Shown here piece after piece: positions 27,558 to 35,724 of a DNA stretch of 64,000 bases (position 1 is the stretch's first letter; each line of letters begins with the position of its first letter). The notes under the pieces were generated by a model. The model ran no database searches, had not been told where the DNA came from, and saw only the letters and a program-made list of their open reading frames with translations. This DNA comes from an uncultured Chitinophagaceae bacterium (lineage in GTDB: Bacteria; Bacteroidota; Bacteroidia; Chitinophagales; Chitinophagaceae), in contig CALCII010000015.1 of assembly GCA_937907395.1 (NCBI GenBank), positions 1 to 64,000 on the forward strand. The letters run 5' to 3'. Both the position numbers and the translations under genes were made by a program.

Positions 27558-27602
27558 GACGACACAAGATAAACAGGATGATTCAAACAACAAGTGTTAG
27601 TA

Positions 27603-27631
27603 ATAAAAAAAGAACCGCCTTTCAGCGGTTC
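27603..27631 (-). terminator. Terminator of the T9SS protein gene
   Basis: GAACCGC (27612-27618) pairs with GCGGTTC (27625-27631); the minus strand continues in T7. It lies 6 nt from the stop of the T9SS gene and separates it from the thr leader. Confidence 0.9.
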
Positions 27632-27636
27632 ATTTA

Positions 27637-28842
27637 TTATTGAATTACAATTTTTCCGGAGTAAACCGTTTGTTTATCGGGATCATTCACTTTTACGAGA
27701 TAAACACCTTTCGCCAGTCCCTGCCCTGTTTCCATGTATGTAATTTGTTTTGCTTCTGCAACGGCCACTTGTTTATTTGTAAGCGATCGTCCGGCTATAT
27801 CCATTAATTGTACTGTATAGGTTCCGGGCTTATTGGTTTCAAACTGAATCTGAAAATATCCTTCTGTAACGGGGTTGGGATAAATAGAAATATTCATCTT
27901 TTTCCATTCAGCACCAAATGATGCTGAAGCAGGTGTTTTTTTCCGGAATGCAAAATGGCCGCTGGCCATATCAGAAAAATTGAACTGTGTTTTTGTTTCC
28001 TGGTATTGGGGAACTGCTTCCAGCGTTTCAAGATTAAAACGATAGAGCGGACGATTACCTATGGAACAACTGATGAGCACTTCACCATTTTCATCAACAG
28101 CAGCTCCGTTGGCAGAAAAGCCGGCCGGCAGATTTTTGATTTGTCCGCTGAACCGTGCTATCCTGTCGCCCGGATGAAAACGAAAGACTTGACCGCTTTG
28201 TGTAATCAATATCAAATTACCATCGGCTACAGCAATCAAATCGCCTCCCCATCCGGCGCAGGGATTGTGAACGGAAATTTCTTTATTGGAATTTGCATCG
28301 ATCAAACCGCCCAGATCTGTGATTTGTGGCTGGCGACCGGTACTGATGCGGAACAGATGTTTCCCGTCGTTGGTTAACGCATAAGCAAACCCATCGGCGC
28401 CAACCGTCATACGTGTCACCTGGCTACCGGGATCAGAAGGGTTCAATTGCTCCAATGCATTGCTGCGAATGGAAAAATAAGATGGTGAGGAAGGATTGCT
28501 GAGATCTGTCCATCTTACTTCGGGAAGGTACATTGGTATATAAAATAACTGGCGATGTGTTGCATCATAGCCCAAAGCAGCCGACAAAAAATTGGAATTG
28601 GTCGTTGGGTCTTTCTTAACAGGAATGATCCTGTTAGTATAAGCATCTCTCAGTAAGGTTTGTTGTGACTGATGTTCATACACCATTACCGATTCACTGG
28701 CATTGGATGTATTCATCTGTTTCAGATTTACCCAGCGGTTGGGATCTGCAGCCGGGCTGATTACAAAATAAGAAGTTGATTGCTGAGCAAGCACTGGAAT
28801 TGATGCAATAGCAAGCAATGTTGTGAGGAGATGTTTTCTCAT
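27637..28842 (-). CDS. Secreted beta-propeller-like protein with T9SS sorting domain
   Basis: 401 residues: signal peptide (1-19, ending VLAQ), a beta-rich body of about 300 residues with repeated D/N-G-x-hydrophobic blade-like segments (VGADGFAYALTNDGKHLFRIS; VADGNLILITQSGQVFRFHPG; AVDENGEVLISCSIGNRPLYRFN), and a type A C-terminal sorting domain (about 318-401, ISIYPNPVTEGYFQIQF... to GKIVIQ). It is exported by the type IX system. The propeller assignment is inferred from spacing only; no enzyme motif. Confidence 0.85.
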   Translation of the reverse strand: MRKHLLTTLLAIASIPVLAQQSTSYFVISPAADPNRWVNLKQMNTSNASESVMVYEHQSQQTLLRDAYTNRIIPVKKDPTTNSNFLSAALGYDATHRQLFYIPMYLPEVRWTDLSNPSSPSYFSIRSNALEQLNPSDPGSQVTRMTVGADGFAYALTNDGKHLFRISTGRQPQITDLGGLIDANSNKEISVHNPCAGWGGDLIAVADGNLILITQSGQVFRFHPGDRIARFSGQIKNLPAGFSANGAAVDENGEVLISCSIGNRPLYRFNLETLEAVPQYQETKTQFNFSDMASGHFAFRKKTPASASFGAEWKKMNISIYPNPVTEGYFQIQFETNKPGTYTVQLMDIAGRSLTNKQVAVAEAKQITYMETGQGLAKGVYLVKVNDPDKQTVYSGKIVIQ

Positions 28843-28915
28843 AACTCTTTCCTTTGGTTGTGATGAAAGTGATACAGTAAATTACTGTTTTTTCTGAAAT
28901 GAAAAAAGAGGATTG

Positions 28916-29734
28916 TTATGAACGGAGGGAATCAATCGCCTCTCTAACACTTCCATACTTCAACAGCAATTCCTTTGCCTCATCATAGGAACGGATGTTG
29001 CTCTTCTGCATGAGCATTTGTACACCTCTGTCGATTAGTTTTTCGTTACTCAGCTGCATGTCAACCATACGGTTATCTTCCACCCTTCCCAATTGAATCA
29101 TTACAGAAGTGGAAATCATATTCAGAACCAGTTTCTGAGCTGTACCGCTTTTCATACGTGTGCTGCCGGTAATAAACTCAGGCCCCACAATTACTTCAAT
29201 GGGATAATTAGCTGCTTTGCTTACCGGCGAGCCGGGGTTGCAACTGATGCTTCCGGTTATGATATGATTGTTTCTGCAAGCTTCCAATGCACCAATTACG
29301 TACGGAGTAGTTCCGCTGGCAGCTATTCCAATCACCACATCTTTTAAAGAAATATGGTGCTCACATAAATCGATCCAACCTTGCTCCATGTCATCTTCTG
29401 CAAATTCAACTGCCTGGGTAATGGCTTGCCCTCCACCGGCAATAATTCCAATAACCAAACCATCAGGCACTCCGAATGTAGGCGGACATTCACTGGCATC
29501 TACAATGCCCAACCGGCCGCTGGTTCCTGCACCAATGTAAAAGAGCCGTCCGCCCATAAGCATTTTATCAGTAATCACATGCACCAGTGGCTCAATTTGC
29601 GGAATGGCTTTGGCAACTGCTTCCGGCACTAACCGGTCTTCCTGGTTCATATTATGCAAAAGATCAGTAACCGACATCTGTTCCAACTGATGATAGTTGG
29701 ATTCCTGCTCGGTTATGCGTATGTAGTCGCTCAT
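28916..29734 (-). CDS. murQ: N-acetylmuramic acid 6-phosphate etherase
   Basis: 272 residues of the SIS-fold MurQ family. Cleaves the lactyl ether of MurNAc-6-phosphate to GlcNAc-6-phosphate and D-lactate in cell-wall recycling. Diagnostic segments: GAGTSGRLGIVDASECPPTFG (about 69-89), IAASGTTPYVIGAL (about 137-150), and STRMKSGTAQKLVLNM (about 192-207). All are present and the length is close to the usual 300. Second gene of a two-gene unit with the sugar kinase, 8 nt apart. Confidence 0.95.
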   Translation of the reverse strand: MSDYIRITEQESNYHQLEQMSVTDLLHNMNQEDRLVPEAVAKAIPQIEPLVHVITDKMLMGGRLFYIGAGTSGRLGIVDASECPPTFGVPDGLVIGIIAGGGQAITQAVEFAEDDMEQGWIDLCEHHISLKDVVIGIAASGTTPYVIGALEACRNNHIITGSISCNPGSPVSKAANYPIEVIVGPEFITGSTRMKSGTAQKLVLNMISTSVMIQLGRVEDNRMVDMQLSNEKLIDRGVQMLMQKSNIRSYDEAKELLLKYGSVREAIDSLRS

Positions 29735-29742
29735 GATGGAAA

Positions 29743-30588
29743 TTAACGGTGATATTCAATCAATCCTTCCATAGGATGCTTGAGAATTTTGCCCGGCTGT
29801 AAGCCATACATCTGGCACAATTCTTTAATCACATCTTTGAATGCATAAGCCACACCTCCCACAAAATGAATAGGGTGACTCCAGCTTTCTTTGAATTTGT
29901 ATAAATGTGTGAAGAAAAAATCATTCAACGAATCTTCAATGATATTTTCGATCATGTAATGCCCCCTGTTTTCTGATAAGAAAATTGAGAAAGAAGCCAG
30001 GTAACGATTGGGTAACGGTTGCCTGTACACATGATCCAGTATTTCAATTTTGTTGGTATTGAATTTCGCATCAAACTTCATCATGAGCTCATCATCGAAT
30101 GTACCGTAGAGATAGTGTTGCAACACTTTACGTCCCATGTAAGTACCGCTTCCTTCATCGCCCAGTACGTAGCCCAGGCCCGGACTGTTTTTCACAATCC
30201 GCTTTCCATTGTAATAACAGGAATTGGTGCCGGTTCCTAAAATACAGGCCACTCCTTTTGATTCTCCGCATAAAGCACGTGCGGCCCCCATGAGATCATG
30301 ATCAACTGTTATTTTAGAAGTTTCGGTAAAGACTTCTTTCAATGCATGTTTAATGGTTCTGATATTCTCCGGAGTGCTGCAACCAGTACCATAGTAGAAA
30401 ATTTCATCAATTTTCTCTTTTTTCAGGCTGGGTTTCAGTTCTTTATTGAGAATTTGTACAATTTGTCCGCTATTGAGAAAATAAGGGCTTAATCCCTGTG
30501 TAAATAAAATCTTCTTTTTCTTTCCTTTCATTAAACACCATTCTGCCTTCGTGGCGCCACTATCAGCTATAAGTTTCGTACGTGCCAT
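29743..30588 (-). CDS. BadF/BadG-type amino-sugar kinase (probable GlcNAc or MurNAc kinase)
   Basis: 281 residues from the ATG at 30588 (MARTKLIADSGATKAEW); an in-frame ATG 20 codons upstream lies in the divergent promoter region. ASKHA-fold motifs: phosphate 1 DSGATKAEW (9-17), phosphate 2 GTGTNSCYY (about 119-127), followed by GYVLGDEGSGTYMGRK, the signature of the BadF-type N-acetylglucosamine kinase group. Next to murQ it should feed the amino sugars released in peptidoglycan recycling into the hexosamine pool. It is divergent from the ctpA-like gene. Confidence 0.88.
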   Translation of the reverse strand: MARTKLIADSGATKAEWCLMKGKKKKILFTQGLSPYFLNSGQIVQILNKELKPSLKKEKIDEIFYYGTGCSTPENIRTIKHALKEVFTETSKITVDHDLMGAARALCGESKGVACILGTGTNSCYYNGKRIVKNSPGLGYVLGDEGSGTYMGRKVLQHYLYGTFDDELMMKFDAKFNTNKIEILDHVYRQPLPNRYLASFSIFLSENRGHYMIENIIEDSLNDFFFTHLYKFKESWSHPIHFVGGVAYAFKDVIKELCQMYGLQPGKILKHPMEGLIEYHR

Positions 30589-30698
30589 AAATAAGATTGA
30601 ATCACCTTTGATGTAATTTATTAAAAACGGGGTAAAACACCACCACAAATTGGTTTATTTTAGTGAAATTTGCATCCGTTTTACCAGAATAACCACAA

Positions 30699-32294
30699 AT
30701 GAATCAAAAGAAAATACAGGTTTGGCTTCCCGTACTTCTGTCCGTATCTCTTATCATCGGAATGTTTTTCGGTTACAAGCTAAAGGATAATATGGGCGTT
30801 TATGGCCCTTCATTCTTTGGCAAACAACGAAAAACAACACTGCAGGAAATACTTGAACTGGTAAAGACAAAGTATGTGGACACTGTCAATGTGGATTCAT
30901 TAGGATTTATGGCTATCCAGAATGTATTAAGTCAACTGGATCCTCACTCCGTTTATATCCCAACCGAACAGGTAAAACTGGTGAATGAAGATTTGCAGGG
31001 AAATTTTGAAGGTATTGGAATTGAATTTGAAGTGATAGATGATACCGTAACAGTGTTGAGCACGGTTCCCAATGGCCCCGCAGAAACAGCAGGAATAAAG
31101 GTTGGCGACCGGGTATTAACCGCTAATGATTCGCTGGTTTCCGGAGTAAAAAGCAATGAAGACCGTATCCGTAAATTATTCCGTGGACCAAGAGGAACCG
31201 AAGTAAATGTTCAGTTTGTTAGAAACGGACAAAAGAAAACAATCACAATACAAAGAGGCATTATCCCGGTTAAGAGTATTGATGCTGCGTATATGATTGA
31301 GCCTGGTATTGCATTCATTCGCATTAATAAATTTTCCAGTACTACGTACGAAGAATTTATGCAAAACCTGGAACGATTGAAAGGCGAAGGCATGAAAATG
31401 CTCATTCTTGATTTGCGCCAGAATGGTGGTGGCATAATGGATGATGCCATTCAGATTGCTGATGAATTCCTGGACGGATCGAAAGAAATTGTTTATACAG
31501 AAGGAAAATCATCACCACGTCAAGACTACACAGCCCGCAGGCCCGGTATGTTTGAAGAAGGAAAGCTGGTGGTTTTAATTGATGAAGGAACTGCAAGTGC
31601 TAGTGAAGTACTTACAGGTGCCTTACAGGATTGGGACAGGGCCACCATCATTGGCCGCCGTTCTTTTGGTAAAGGACTGGTGCAGGAACAATTTAACCTG
31701 AGCGATGGTAGTGCCATACGTCTTACCATTTCGAGATATTTCACTCCTATTGGACGAAGCATTCAAAAACCATATCAACCCGGTTCGCTTACAAAGTATA
31801 AAGATGAAGTAATTGAACGTTTTACAACCGGTGAAGTATTTGATGGTGATTCGGCAAGACACAACGGAAAAGCATTTAAAACCAAAGGCGGAAGAATTGT
31901 ATATGGTGGTGGCGGTATTAATCCGGATGTATTTGTGCCCGTTGATTCAACTGAATTTAAAAAAAATAAAAGAGATATGCATGCATATGACATGATTGCC
32001 CATGCAGCATTCTATTATTATCTCAGCAACCAATCAAAACTGCAACAGATAAAATCACCAACCGAGCTGAACAACTGGATGCAGAATGATCCTTCCATCT
32101 GGACTTTTCTCCAAAACAGATCTGTAAAAGACAGTTTTAATCTCAGCATCATTTCACCACAACAAAAACTTTATTTACAACGTGAAATGATTGCTATGGT
32201 GGGCCGGCAATTGTGGCGTAAAGAAGGTTTCTTTAAAGTGATGAACCTGGATGATCCTATGATCATAAAGGCACTGGAGTTTATCAAAAAATAA
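30699..32294 (+). CDS. Carboxy-terminal processing protease (S41 family)
   Basis: 531 residues. An N-terminal membrane anchor or uncleaved signal (about 8-26), a PDZ domain (about 88-175, LQGNFEGIGIEFE...GPAETAGIKVGDRV), and the S41 catalytic core with serine S300 in DEGTASASEVL and lysine K325 in RRSFGKGLVQE, the spacing seen in Prc/CtpA. A C-terminal extension of about 150 residues follows. It degrades or trims periplasmic proteins. It is divergent from the sugar kinase and converges on the small membrane-protein gene. Confidence 0.93.
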   Translation: MNQKKIQVWLPVLLSVSLIIGMFFGYKLKDNMGVYGPSFFGKQRKTTLQEILELVKTKYVDTVNVDSLGFMAIQNVLSQLDPHSVYIPTEQVKLVNEDLQGNFEGIGIEFEVIDDTVTVLSTVPNGPAETAGIKVGDRVLTANDSLVSGVKSNEDRIRKLFRGPRGTEVNVQFVRNGQKKTITIQRGIIPVKSIDAAYMIEPGIAFIRINKFSSTTYEEFMQNLERLKGEGMKMLILDLRQNGGGIMDDAIQIADEFLDGSKEIVYTEGKSSPRQDYTARRPGMFEEGKLVVLIDEGTASASEVLTGALQDWDRATIIGRRSFGKGLVQEQFNLSDGSAIRLTISRYFTPIGRSIQKPYQPGSLTKYKDEVIERFTTGEVFDGDSARHNGKAFKTKGGRIVYGGGGINPDVFVPVDSTEFKKNKRDMHAYDMIAHAAFYYYLSNQSKLQQIKSPTELNNWMQNDPSIWTFLQNRSVKDSFNLSIISPQQKLYLQREMIAMVGRQLWRKEGFFKVMNLDDPMIIKALEFIKK

Positions 32295-32318
32295 AAGCAC
32301 CCAATCGGATGCTTTTAT
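32291..32318. terminator. Bidirectional terminator-like hairpin
   Basis: ATAAAAGCA (32291-32299) pairs with TGCTTTTAT (32310-32318). It lies between two convergent genes (stops at 32294 and 32341) and can serve both. The T run is part of the stem. Confidence 0.65.
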
Positions 32319-32340
32319 TGTAACTCAGAGATTAACAACT

Positions 32341-32697
32341 TTATGCTTCATCTTTTTTATCGAGCATTTCTTTCTTCTCAATCCGGTAAGAAGTAAACAA
32401 TCCCAAACCGGAGAAAATACCCAACATAGCGAAGTAAATGACTGGCGTGTCCTCTTCAATATGCAAAATATGATTGTGAAGAATGTAAGCAAGTAATAAG
32501 CCTAAACCTGCTCCCATCAGTAACAATCCCCATTTGAGGTTGCGGTATGGTGCCGGACGGTTGGCAAATTCACGGGGATTCATCCCTTTTTCAATCATAG
32601 CCATTTTTTCACGGCTAACTAAGTAAACGATTCCTAATACCATTGCCATACCTGAAACGGGTACAAGAATCGGAATTAAAATTTCTGGACCTGACAT
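32341..32697 (-). CDS. Small membrane protein resembling DUF6249, ECF-sigma target
   Basis: 118 residues with three hydrophobic helices (about 7-27, 54-74, 84-101), separated by a basic cytosolic loop (REKMAMIEKGMNPREFANRPAPY). The pattern 'x-x-MIEKGM' after the first helix is typical of the DUF6249-like family found in Bacteroidota next to ECF sigma genes; biochemical function is unknown. Upstream on its own strand are two copies of the promoter motif that also precedes the sigma gene, so it is very probably under that sigma factor. Confidence 0.8.
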   Translation of the reverse strand: MSGPEILIPILVPVSGMAMVLGIVYLVSREKMAMIEKGMNPREFANRPAPYRNLKWGLLLMGAGLGLLLAYILHNHILHIEEDTPVIYFAMLGIFSGLGLFTSYRIEKKEMLDKKDEA

Positions 32698-32744
32698 AAC
32701 TTTAGATTTATAGTTTTAAAAATTTTATTGTGCTCTCACTATCT

Positions 32745-32772
32745 GACGCTGCCAGTTCAAACCAGGTTACAG
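32745..32772 (-). promoter_or_regulatory. ECF-type promoter P3 for the small membrane protein
   Basis: Minus strand: CTGTAACC (32772-32765), exactly 17 nt, GTC (32747-32745). Same sequence and spacing as P1 and P2. Distance to the ATG at 32697 is about 48 nt, the best-placed of the two copies. Confidence 0.75.
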
Positions 32773-32797
32773 CTGCAAACGGGAAAGTTGAATATAG

Positions 32798-32825
32798 GAC
32801 TCCCACTGATCCTTTCAGGTTACAG
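32798..32825 (-). promoter_or_regulatory. ECF-type promoter P2 for the small membrane protein
   Basis: Minus strand: CTGTAACC (32825-32818), 17 nt, GTC (32800-32798). A second copy upstream of P3 on the same strand, giving tandem promoters. Confidence 0.7.
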
Positions 32826-32866
32826 TTTTTTTGAAAATTATTAATCACTCAGCGTAATTTCATAAT

Positions 32867-32894
32867 CTGTAACCTTATTTGCCCTTTTGTAGTC
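32867..32894 (+). promoter_or_regulatory. ECF-type autoregulatory promoter P1 of the sigma gene
   Basis: Plus strand: CTGTAACC (32867-32874), 17 nt, GTC (32892-32894). The AAC core in the -35 and GTC in the -10 region are typical of ECF promoters. Expected start of transcription is close to the ATG at 32907, so the mRNA would be almost leaderless. Confidence 0.75.
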
Positions 32895-32906
32895 TTATTC
32901 ATCGTG

Positions 32907-33497
32907 ATGCACGCCAGACCATCTGATCAGGAACTCATATACCGGGTTTTAAATGGTGATACCCAGGCTTTTAGCCAGCTGGTAACCCATTACCAGAACT
33001 TTGTGTTCACGATTGCGTTAAGATATACCAATAATCGTGAAGATGCGGAAGAGATGGCCCAGAGTGCATTTGTAAAAGCCTATAAATCGCTGAAGGATTA
33101 CCGGATGGAAGCCAAATTCAGCACCTGGTTGTATACGATTGTAAGTTCTTTATGCCTGACACACTTACGGAAAAAGAAACTGAATATTCATTCGCTCGAC
33201 CAGGAGCATGTGGGAGCAGCAGCCGGTGCCCTCGACTCGGGTATGTATGCCAATACGGTGGAACAGAAATCGAAAGTTGAACTGGTAAATAAGGCCATAT
33301 CTCAACTGAAAGCCGATGATGCCCGTATCCTGACATTGTTTTATAAAGGAGAACAATCATTGGAAGAGATTGGACAAATACTGGGCATCGATCCCAATAC
33401 AGCCAAAGTGAAATTGCACCGGGCAAGACAACGACTGAAAGAATACATGGAAGAAACCTATCCCGAAGAACTGAAAGAATTGCATTACACTTCTTAA
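32907..33497 (+). CDS. ECF-family RNA polymerase sigma factor
   Basis: 196 residues from the ATG at 32907 (a GTG directly before it, at 32904, is possible). Sigma-70 region 2 at about 20-90 (FTIALRYTNNREDAEEMAQSAFVKAYKSLKDY... WLYTIVSSLCLTHLRKKK), and region 4 at about 128-185 (DARILTLFYKGEQSLEEIGQILGIDPNTAKVKLHRARQRLKEYM), with no regions 1 or 3. It is followed 10 nt later by a two-helix membrane protein that fits an anti-sigma factor. Its own upstream region has the same CTGTAACC-N17-GTC element as its neighbour, implying autoregulation. Confidence 0.93.
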   Translation: MHARPSDQELIYRVLNGDTQAFSQLVTHYQNFVFTIALRYTNNREDAEEMAQSAFVKAYKSLKDYRMEAKFSTWLYTIVSSLCLTHLRKKKLNIHSLDQEHVGAAAGALDSGMYANTVEQKSKVELVNKAISQLKADDARILTLFYKGEQSLEEIGQILGIDPNTAKVKLHRARQRLKEYMEETYPEELKELHYTS

Positions 33498-33507
33498 ATA
33501 CCAACGT

Positions 33508-34023
33508 ATGAAAGAACAACAAATGGAACAACAATTGTGGAACTACATTGATCAGCTTTGTACCGAAGATGAGCGTAAGCTGATTGAACAACTCCTCCAC
33601 TCCGATCCTTTATGGAAAGCTAAGTATAACGAGTTACTGGACGTACATCAACTCATGCAACAGGTGGAACTGGAGCAACCCTCTATGCGTTTTACTAAAA
33701 ACGTAATGGAGGAAGTATACCGTTCACAGATTGCACCTGCAACCAAACAATACATCAATAAAAATATCATCCGGGGTTTAATGATTTTCTTCCTCATCCT
33801 GATTGGAGGTGGCGTGATCTATGCATTTTCACAAATCAACTGGACGGCCGGCAGTAACACAACAGTTATTCCGAACCCAATGGAGAAAATAAACTGGAAA
33901 TCAATTTTAACCGGCCCCTATACAACTATTTTCCTGCTGGTGAACCTGGTTCTTGGTTTTATTCTGTTTGACTTGTACAGAGATCAACGGATGAAAAAAG
34001 AGAAAATGGCAAAGCACTTATAA
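33508..34023 (+). CDS. Putative anti-sigma factor, two membrane helices
   Basis: 171 residues. A cytosolic N-terminal helical domain (1-80: a short anti-sigma-like EQQLWNYIDQLCTEDERKLIEQLL), then two membrane helices (about 90-110 and 140-158) separated by a 30-residue periplasmic loop. No Zn-binding HxxxCxxC motif is visible, so it is not a ZAS-type anti-sigma. Position directly after the sigma gene (10 nt) and topology suggest it holds the sigma factor at the membrane; this is inferred. A terminator follows. Confidence 0.72.
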   Translation: MKEQQMEQQLWNYIDQLCTEDERKLIEQLLHSDPLWKAKYNELLDVHQLMQQVELEQPSMRFTKNVMEEVYRSQIAPATKQYINKNIIRGLMIFFLILIGGGVIYAFSQINWTAGSNTTVIPNPMEKINWKSILTGPYTTIFLLVNLVLGFILFDLYRDQRMKKEKMAKHL

Positions 34024-34059
34024 GAATTTCCGGGTGTTTCAGTTTCACCTGGTCTGGCT

Positions 34060-34092
34060 GCCCTTCTCATTGGAGAAGGGCTTTTGTTTCTT
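34060..34092 (+). terminator. Terminator of the sigma/anti-sigma operon
   Basis: GCCCTTCTC (34060-34068) pairs with GAGAAGGGC (34073-34081), followed by TTTTGTTTCTT. Confidence 0.92.
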
Positions 34093-34097
34093 ATTCC

Positions 34098-34105
34098 TAC
34101 ATTTG
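34098..34105 (+). promoter_or_regulatory. -7 element of the cystathionine beta-synthase gene
   Basis: TACATTTG, an exact TAnnTTTG match, 16 nt before the ATG. Its -33 region would fall inside the preceding terminator stem and no good TTG is present at the standard distance. Confidence 0.5.
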
Positions 34106-34121
34106 CGCTTTAATACACATT

Positions 34122-35480
34122 ATGGACATCAAAAACAACATACTTGAAACCATTGGAAACACACCGTTAATCCGGTTAAATAAAATAACTGCCGATTTCC
34201 CCTGTACGGTTGCTGCCAAAGTTGATTATTTCAATCCTGGCAATAGTATCAAAGACCGGATGGCCTTGAAAATGCTGGAAGTGGCAGAGAAAGAAGGCAA
34301 AATCAAACCCGGTGGAACAATTATAGAATGTACCAGCGGTAATACCGGAATGGGACTTGCATTGGCAGCCGTGGTAAAAGGTTATAAATGCATTTTCACT
34401 ACTACTGATAAACAGAGTAAAGAGAAAATGGATATTCTCAAAGCTGTAGGTGCAGAAGTAATTGTTTGTCCTACGAATGTGGAACCCGATGATCCCCGCA
34501 GTTATTATTCCATTGCGAAAAGACTGGCAAAAGAAATTCCCAATTCGTTTCACTTCAACCAATACGATAACCTGGCCAACCGGCTGGCGCATTATGAAAC
34601 TACCGGGCCGGAAATCTGGCGCCAGACCGATGGTAAAATAACCCATCTTGTATGCACTGCAGGAACCGGAGGAACTGTTACCGGCACAGCTCAGTATCTC
34701 AAACAAATGAATCCCAATATTCAAATCTGGGCGATTGATGTATATGGTTCTTTACTGACCAAATATTTCCGCACCGGAGAAGTGGACATGAATGAAGTGC
34801 ATCCGTATGTAAGTGAAGGTTTTGGTGAAGATTTTGTTCCGCAGAACTATGACATGAGTGTGATTGATCATTTTGAACAGGTGACCGATAAAGATGGCGC
34901 ATTAATGACCCGTCGCCTGGCTAAAGAAGAAGGATTATTCTGTGGTTATAGTGCCGGTAGTTGTATTCAGGGTTTGATGCAACTGAAAAGCCGTTTGAAA
35001 AAAGATGATTTAGTGGTTTGTATTTTCCACGATCACGGCAGCCGTTATGTGGCGAAAGTTTATAATGATCAATGGATGATGGAACGTGGTTTCCTGGATG
35101 TGAAAATGTTTAAAGACATTGTATCGGCACGTATTCATAAGCGTTTGATTACGGTGGAACCCAATCAAACAGTAGCAACAGCAGTTGAGCTGATGAAGAA
35201 ATATGATATTGACCAGGTACCTGTATTTGATGGTGAACAACAAGTAGGCTCTGTATCAGAAGGCGGTTTATTTGGCAAACTGTTTTCCAATCCCGATCTG
35301 AAGAATGAAAAAGTGAGTTCAGTAATGGAATCACCATTTCCATTGGTTTCATTCGATTCGCCAATAGAACGGATCAGCAGTTTAATTACAAAAGAAAACG
35401 GGGCCGTTTTAGGCAAAGATGATGCGGGGAACTACCACATTTTAACGAAATATGACCTCATTCAATCGTTGACGAGATAG
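34122..35480 (+). CDS. Cystathionine beta-synthase-like PLP enzyme with CBS domains
   Basis: 452 residues. Fold-type II PLP domain at 1-325: PLP lysine K44 in NPGNSIKDRMA, phosphate-binding TSGNTGMG (71-78), and GTGGTVTGTAQYLK near 182-195. Two CBS motifs form a C-terminal Bateman module (about 335-452, VEPNQTVATAVELMKKYDIDQVPVFD). It condenses serine (or O-acetylserine) with homocysteine or sulfide; the C-terminal CBS pair favours cystathionine beta-synthase. It lacks the N-terminal heme domain of animal enzymes. Monocistronic with its own -7 element and a long terminator. Confidence 0.92.
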   Translation: MDIKNNILETIGNTPLIRLNKITADFPCTVAAKVDYFNPGNSIKDRMALKMLEVAEKEGKIKPGGTIIECTSGNTGMGLALAAVVKGYKCIFTTTDKQSKEKMDILKAVGAEVIVCPTNVEPDDPRSYYSIAKRLAKEIPNSFHFNQYDNLANRLAHYETTGPEIWRQTDGKITHLVCTAGTGGTVTGTAQYLKQMNPNIQIWAIDVYGSLLTKYFRTGEVDMNEVHPYVSEGFGEDFVPQNYDMSVIDHFEQVTDKDGALMTRRLAKEEGLFCGYSAGSCIQGLMQLKSRLKKDDLVVCIFHDHGSRYVAKVYNDQWMMERGFLDVKMFKDIVSARIHKRLITVEPNQTVATAVELMKKYDIDQVPVFDGEQQVGSVSEGGLFGKLFSNPDLKNEKVSSVMESPFPLVSFDSPIERISSLITKENGAVLGKDDAGNYHILTKYDLIQSLTR

Positions 35481-35524
35481 TGTAAAATCCGCAACAAAAC
35501 TGGTTCAAGACGGGTTTTCGAGTA

Positions 35525-35580
35525 AAAATGCATTGAATCAATCATTCTTAACAAGATGATTTTCAATGCATTTTCGTTTT
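35525..35580 (+). terminator. Terminator of the CBS gene
   Basis: AAAATGCATTGAA (35525-35537) pairs perfectly with TTCAATGCATTTT (35562-35574); an inner stem AATCAT/ATGATT extends it after a 2-nt bulge. Followed by TCGTTTTA. Confidence 0.85.
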
Positions 35581-35689
35581 ATGTTCGAAAGACTCCCCTT
35601 TTTTAATACGTAGTTCTACGACTTCTTTTTACGAATGTTTACGAATGAAGCGGTAAATACTGATACTGGAAAATAGAGAAGTATTGCTC

Positions 35690-35720
35690 TTGCCCACTAT
35701 TTGCATCTGGTATACTTTTG
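35690..35720 (+). promoter_or_regulatory. Promoter of the putative ncRNA
   Basis: TTG (35690-35692), 20 nt, TACTTTTG (35713-35720). Both elements and spacing fit the Bacteroidota primary-sigma consensus. No protein gene starts within 560 nt downstream, so the transcript would start near 35725 and be non-coding. Confidence 0.65.
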
Positions 35721-35724
35721 TGTC

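Noticed and set aside
27379..27600. T-box or riboswitch ahead of thrA
   Set aside because: No T-box (TGGNACCGCG-like) element or known riboswitch core was seen, while a Thr-codon leader explains the leader better.
34176..34724. 182-codon minus-strand frame opposite the CBS gene
   Set aside because: Antisense of PLP-enzyme core; composition typical of an antisense shadow.
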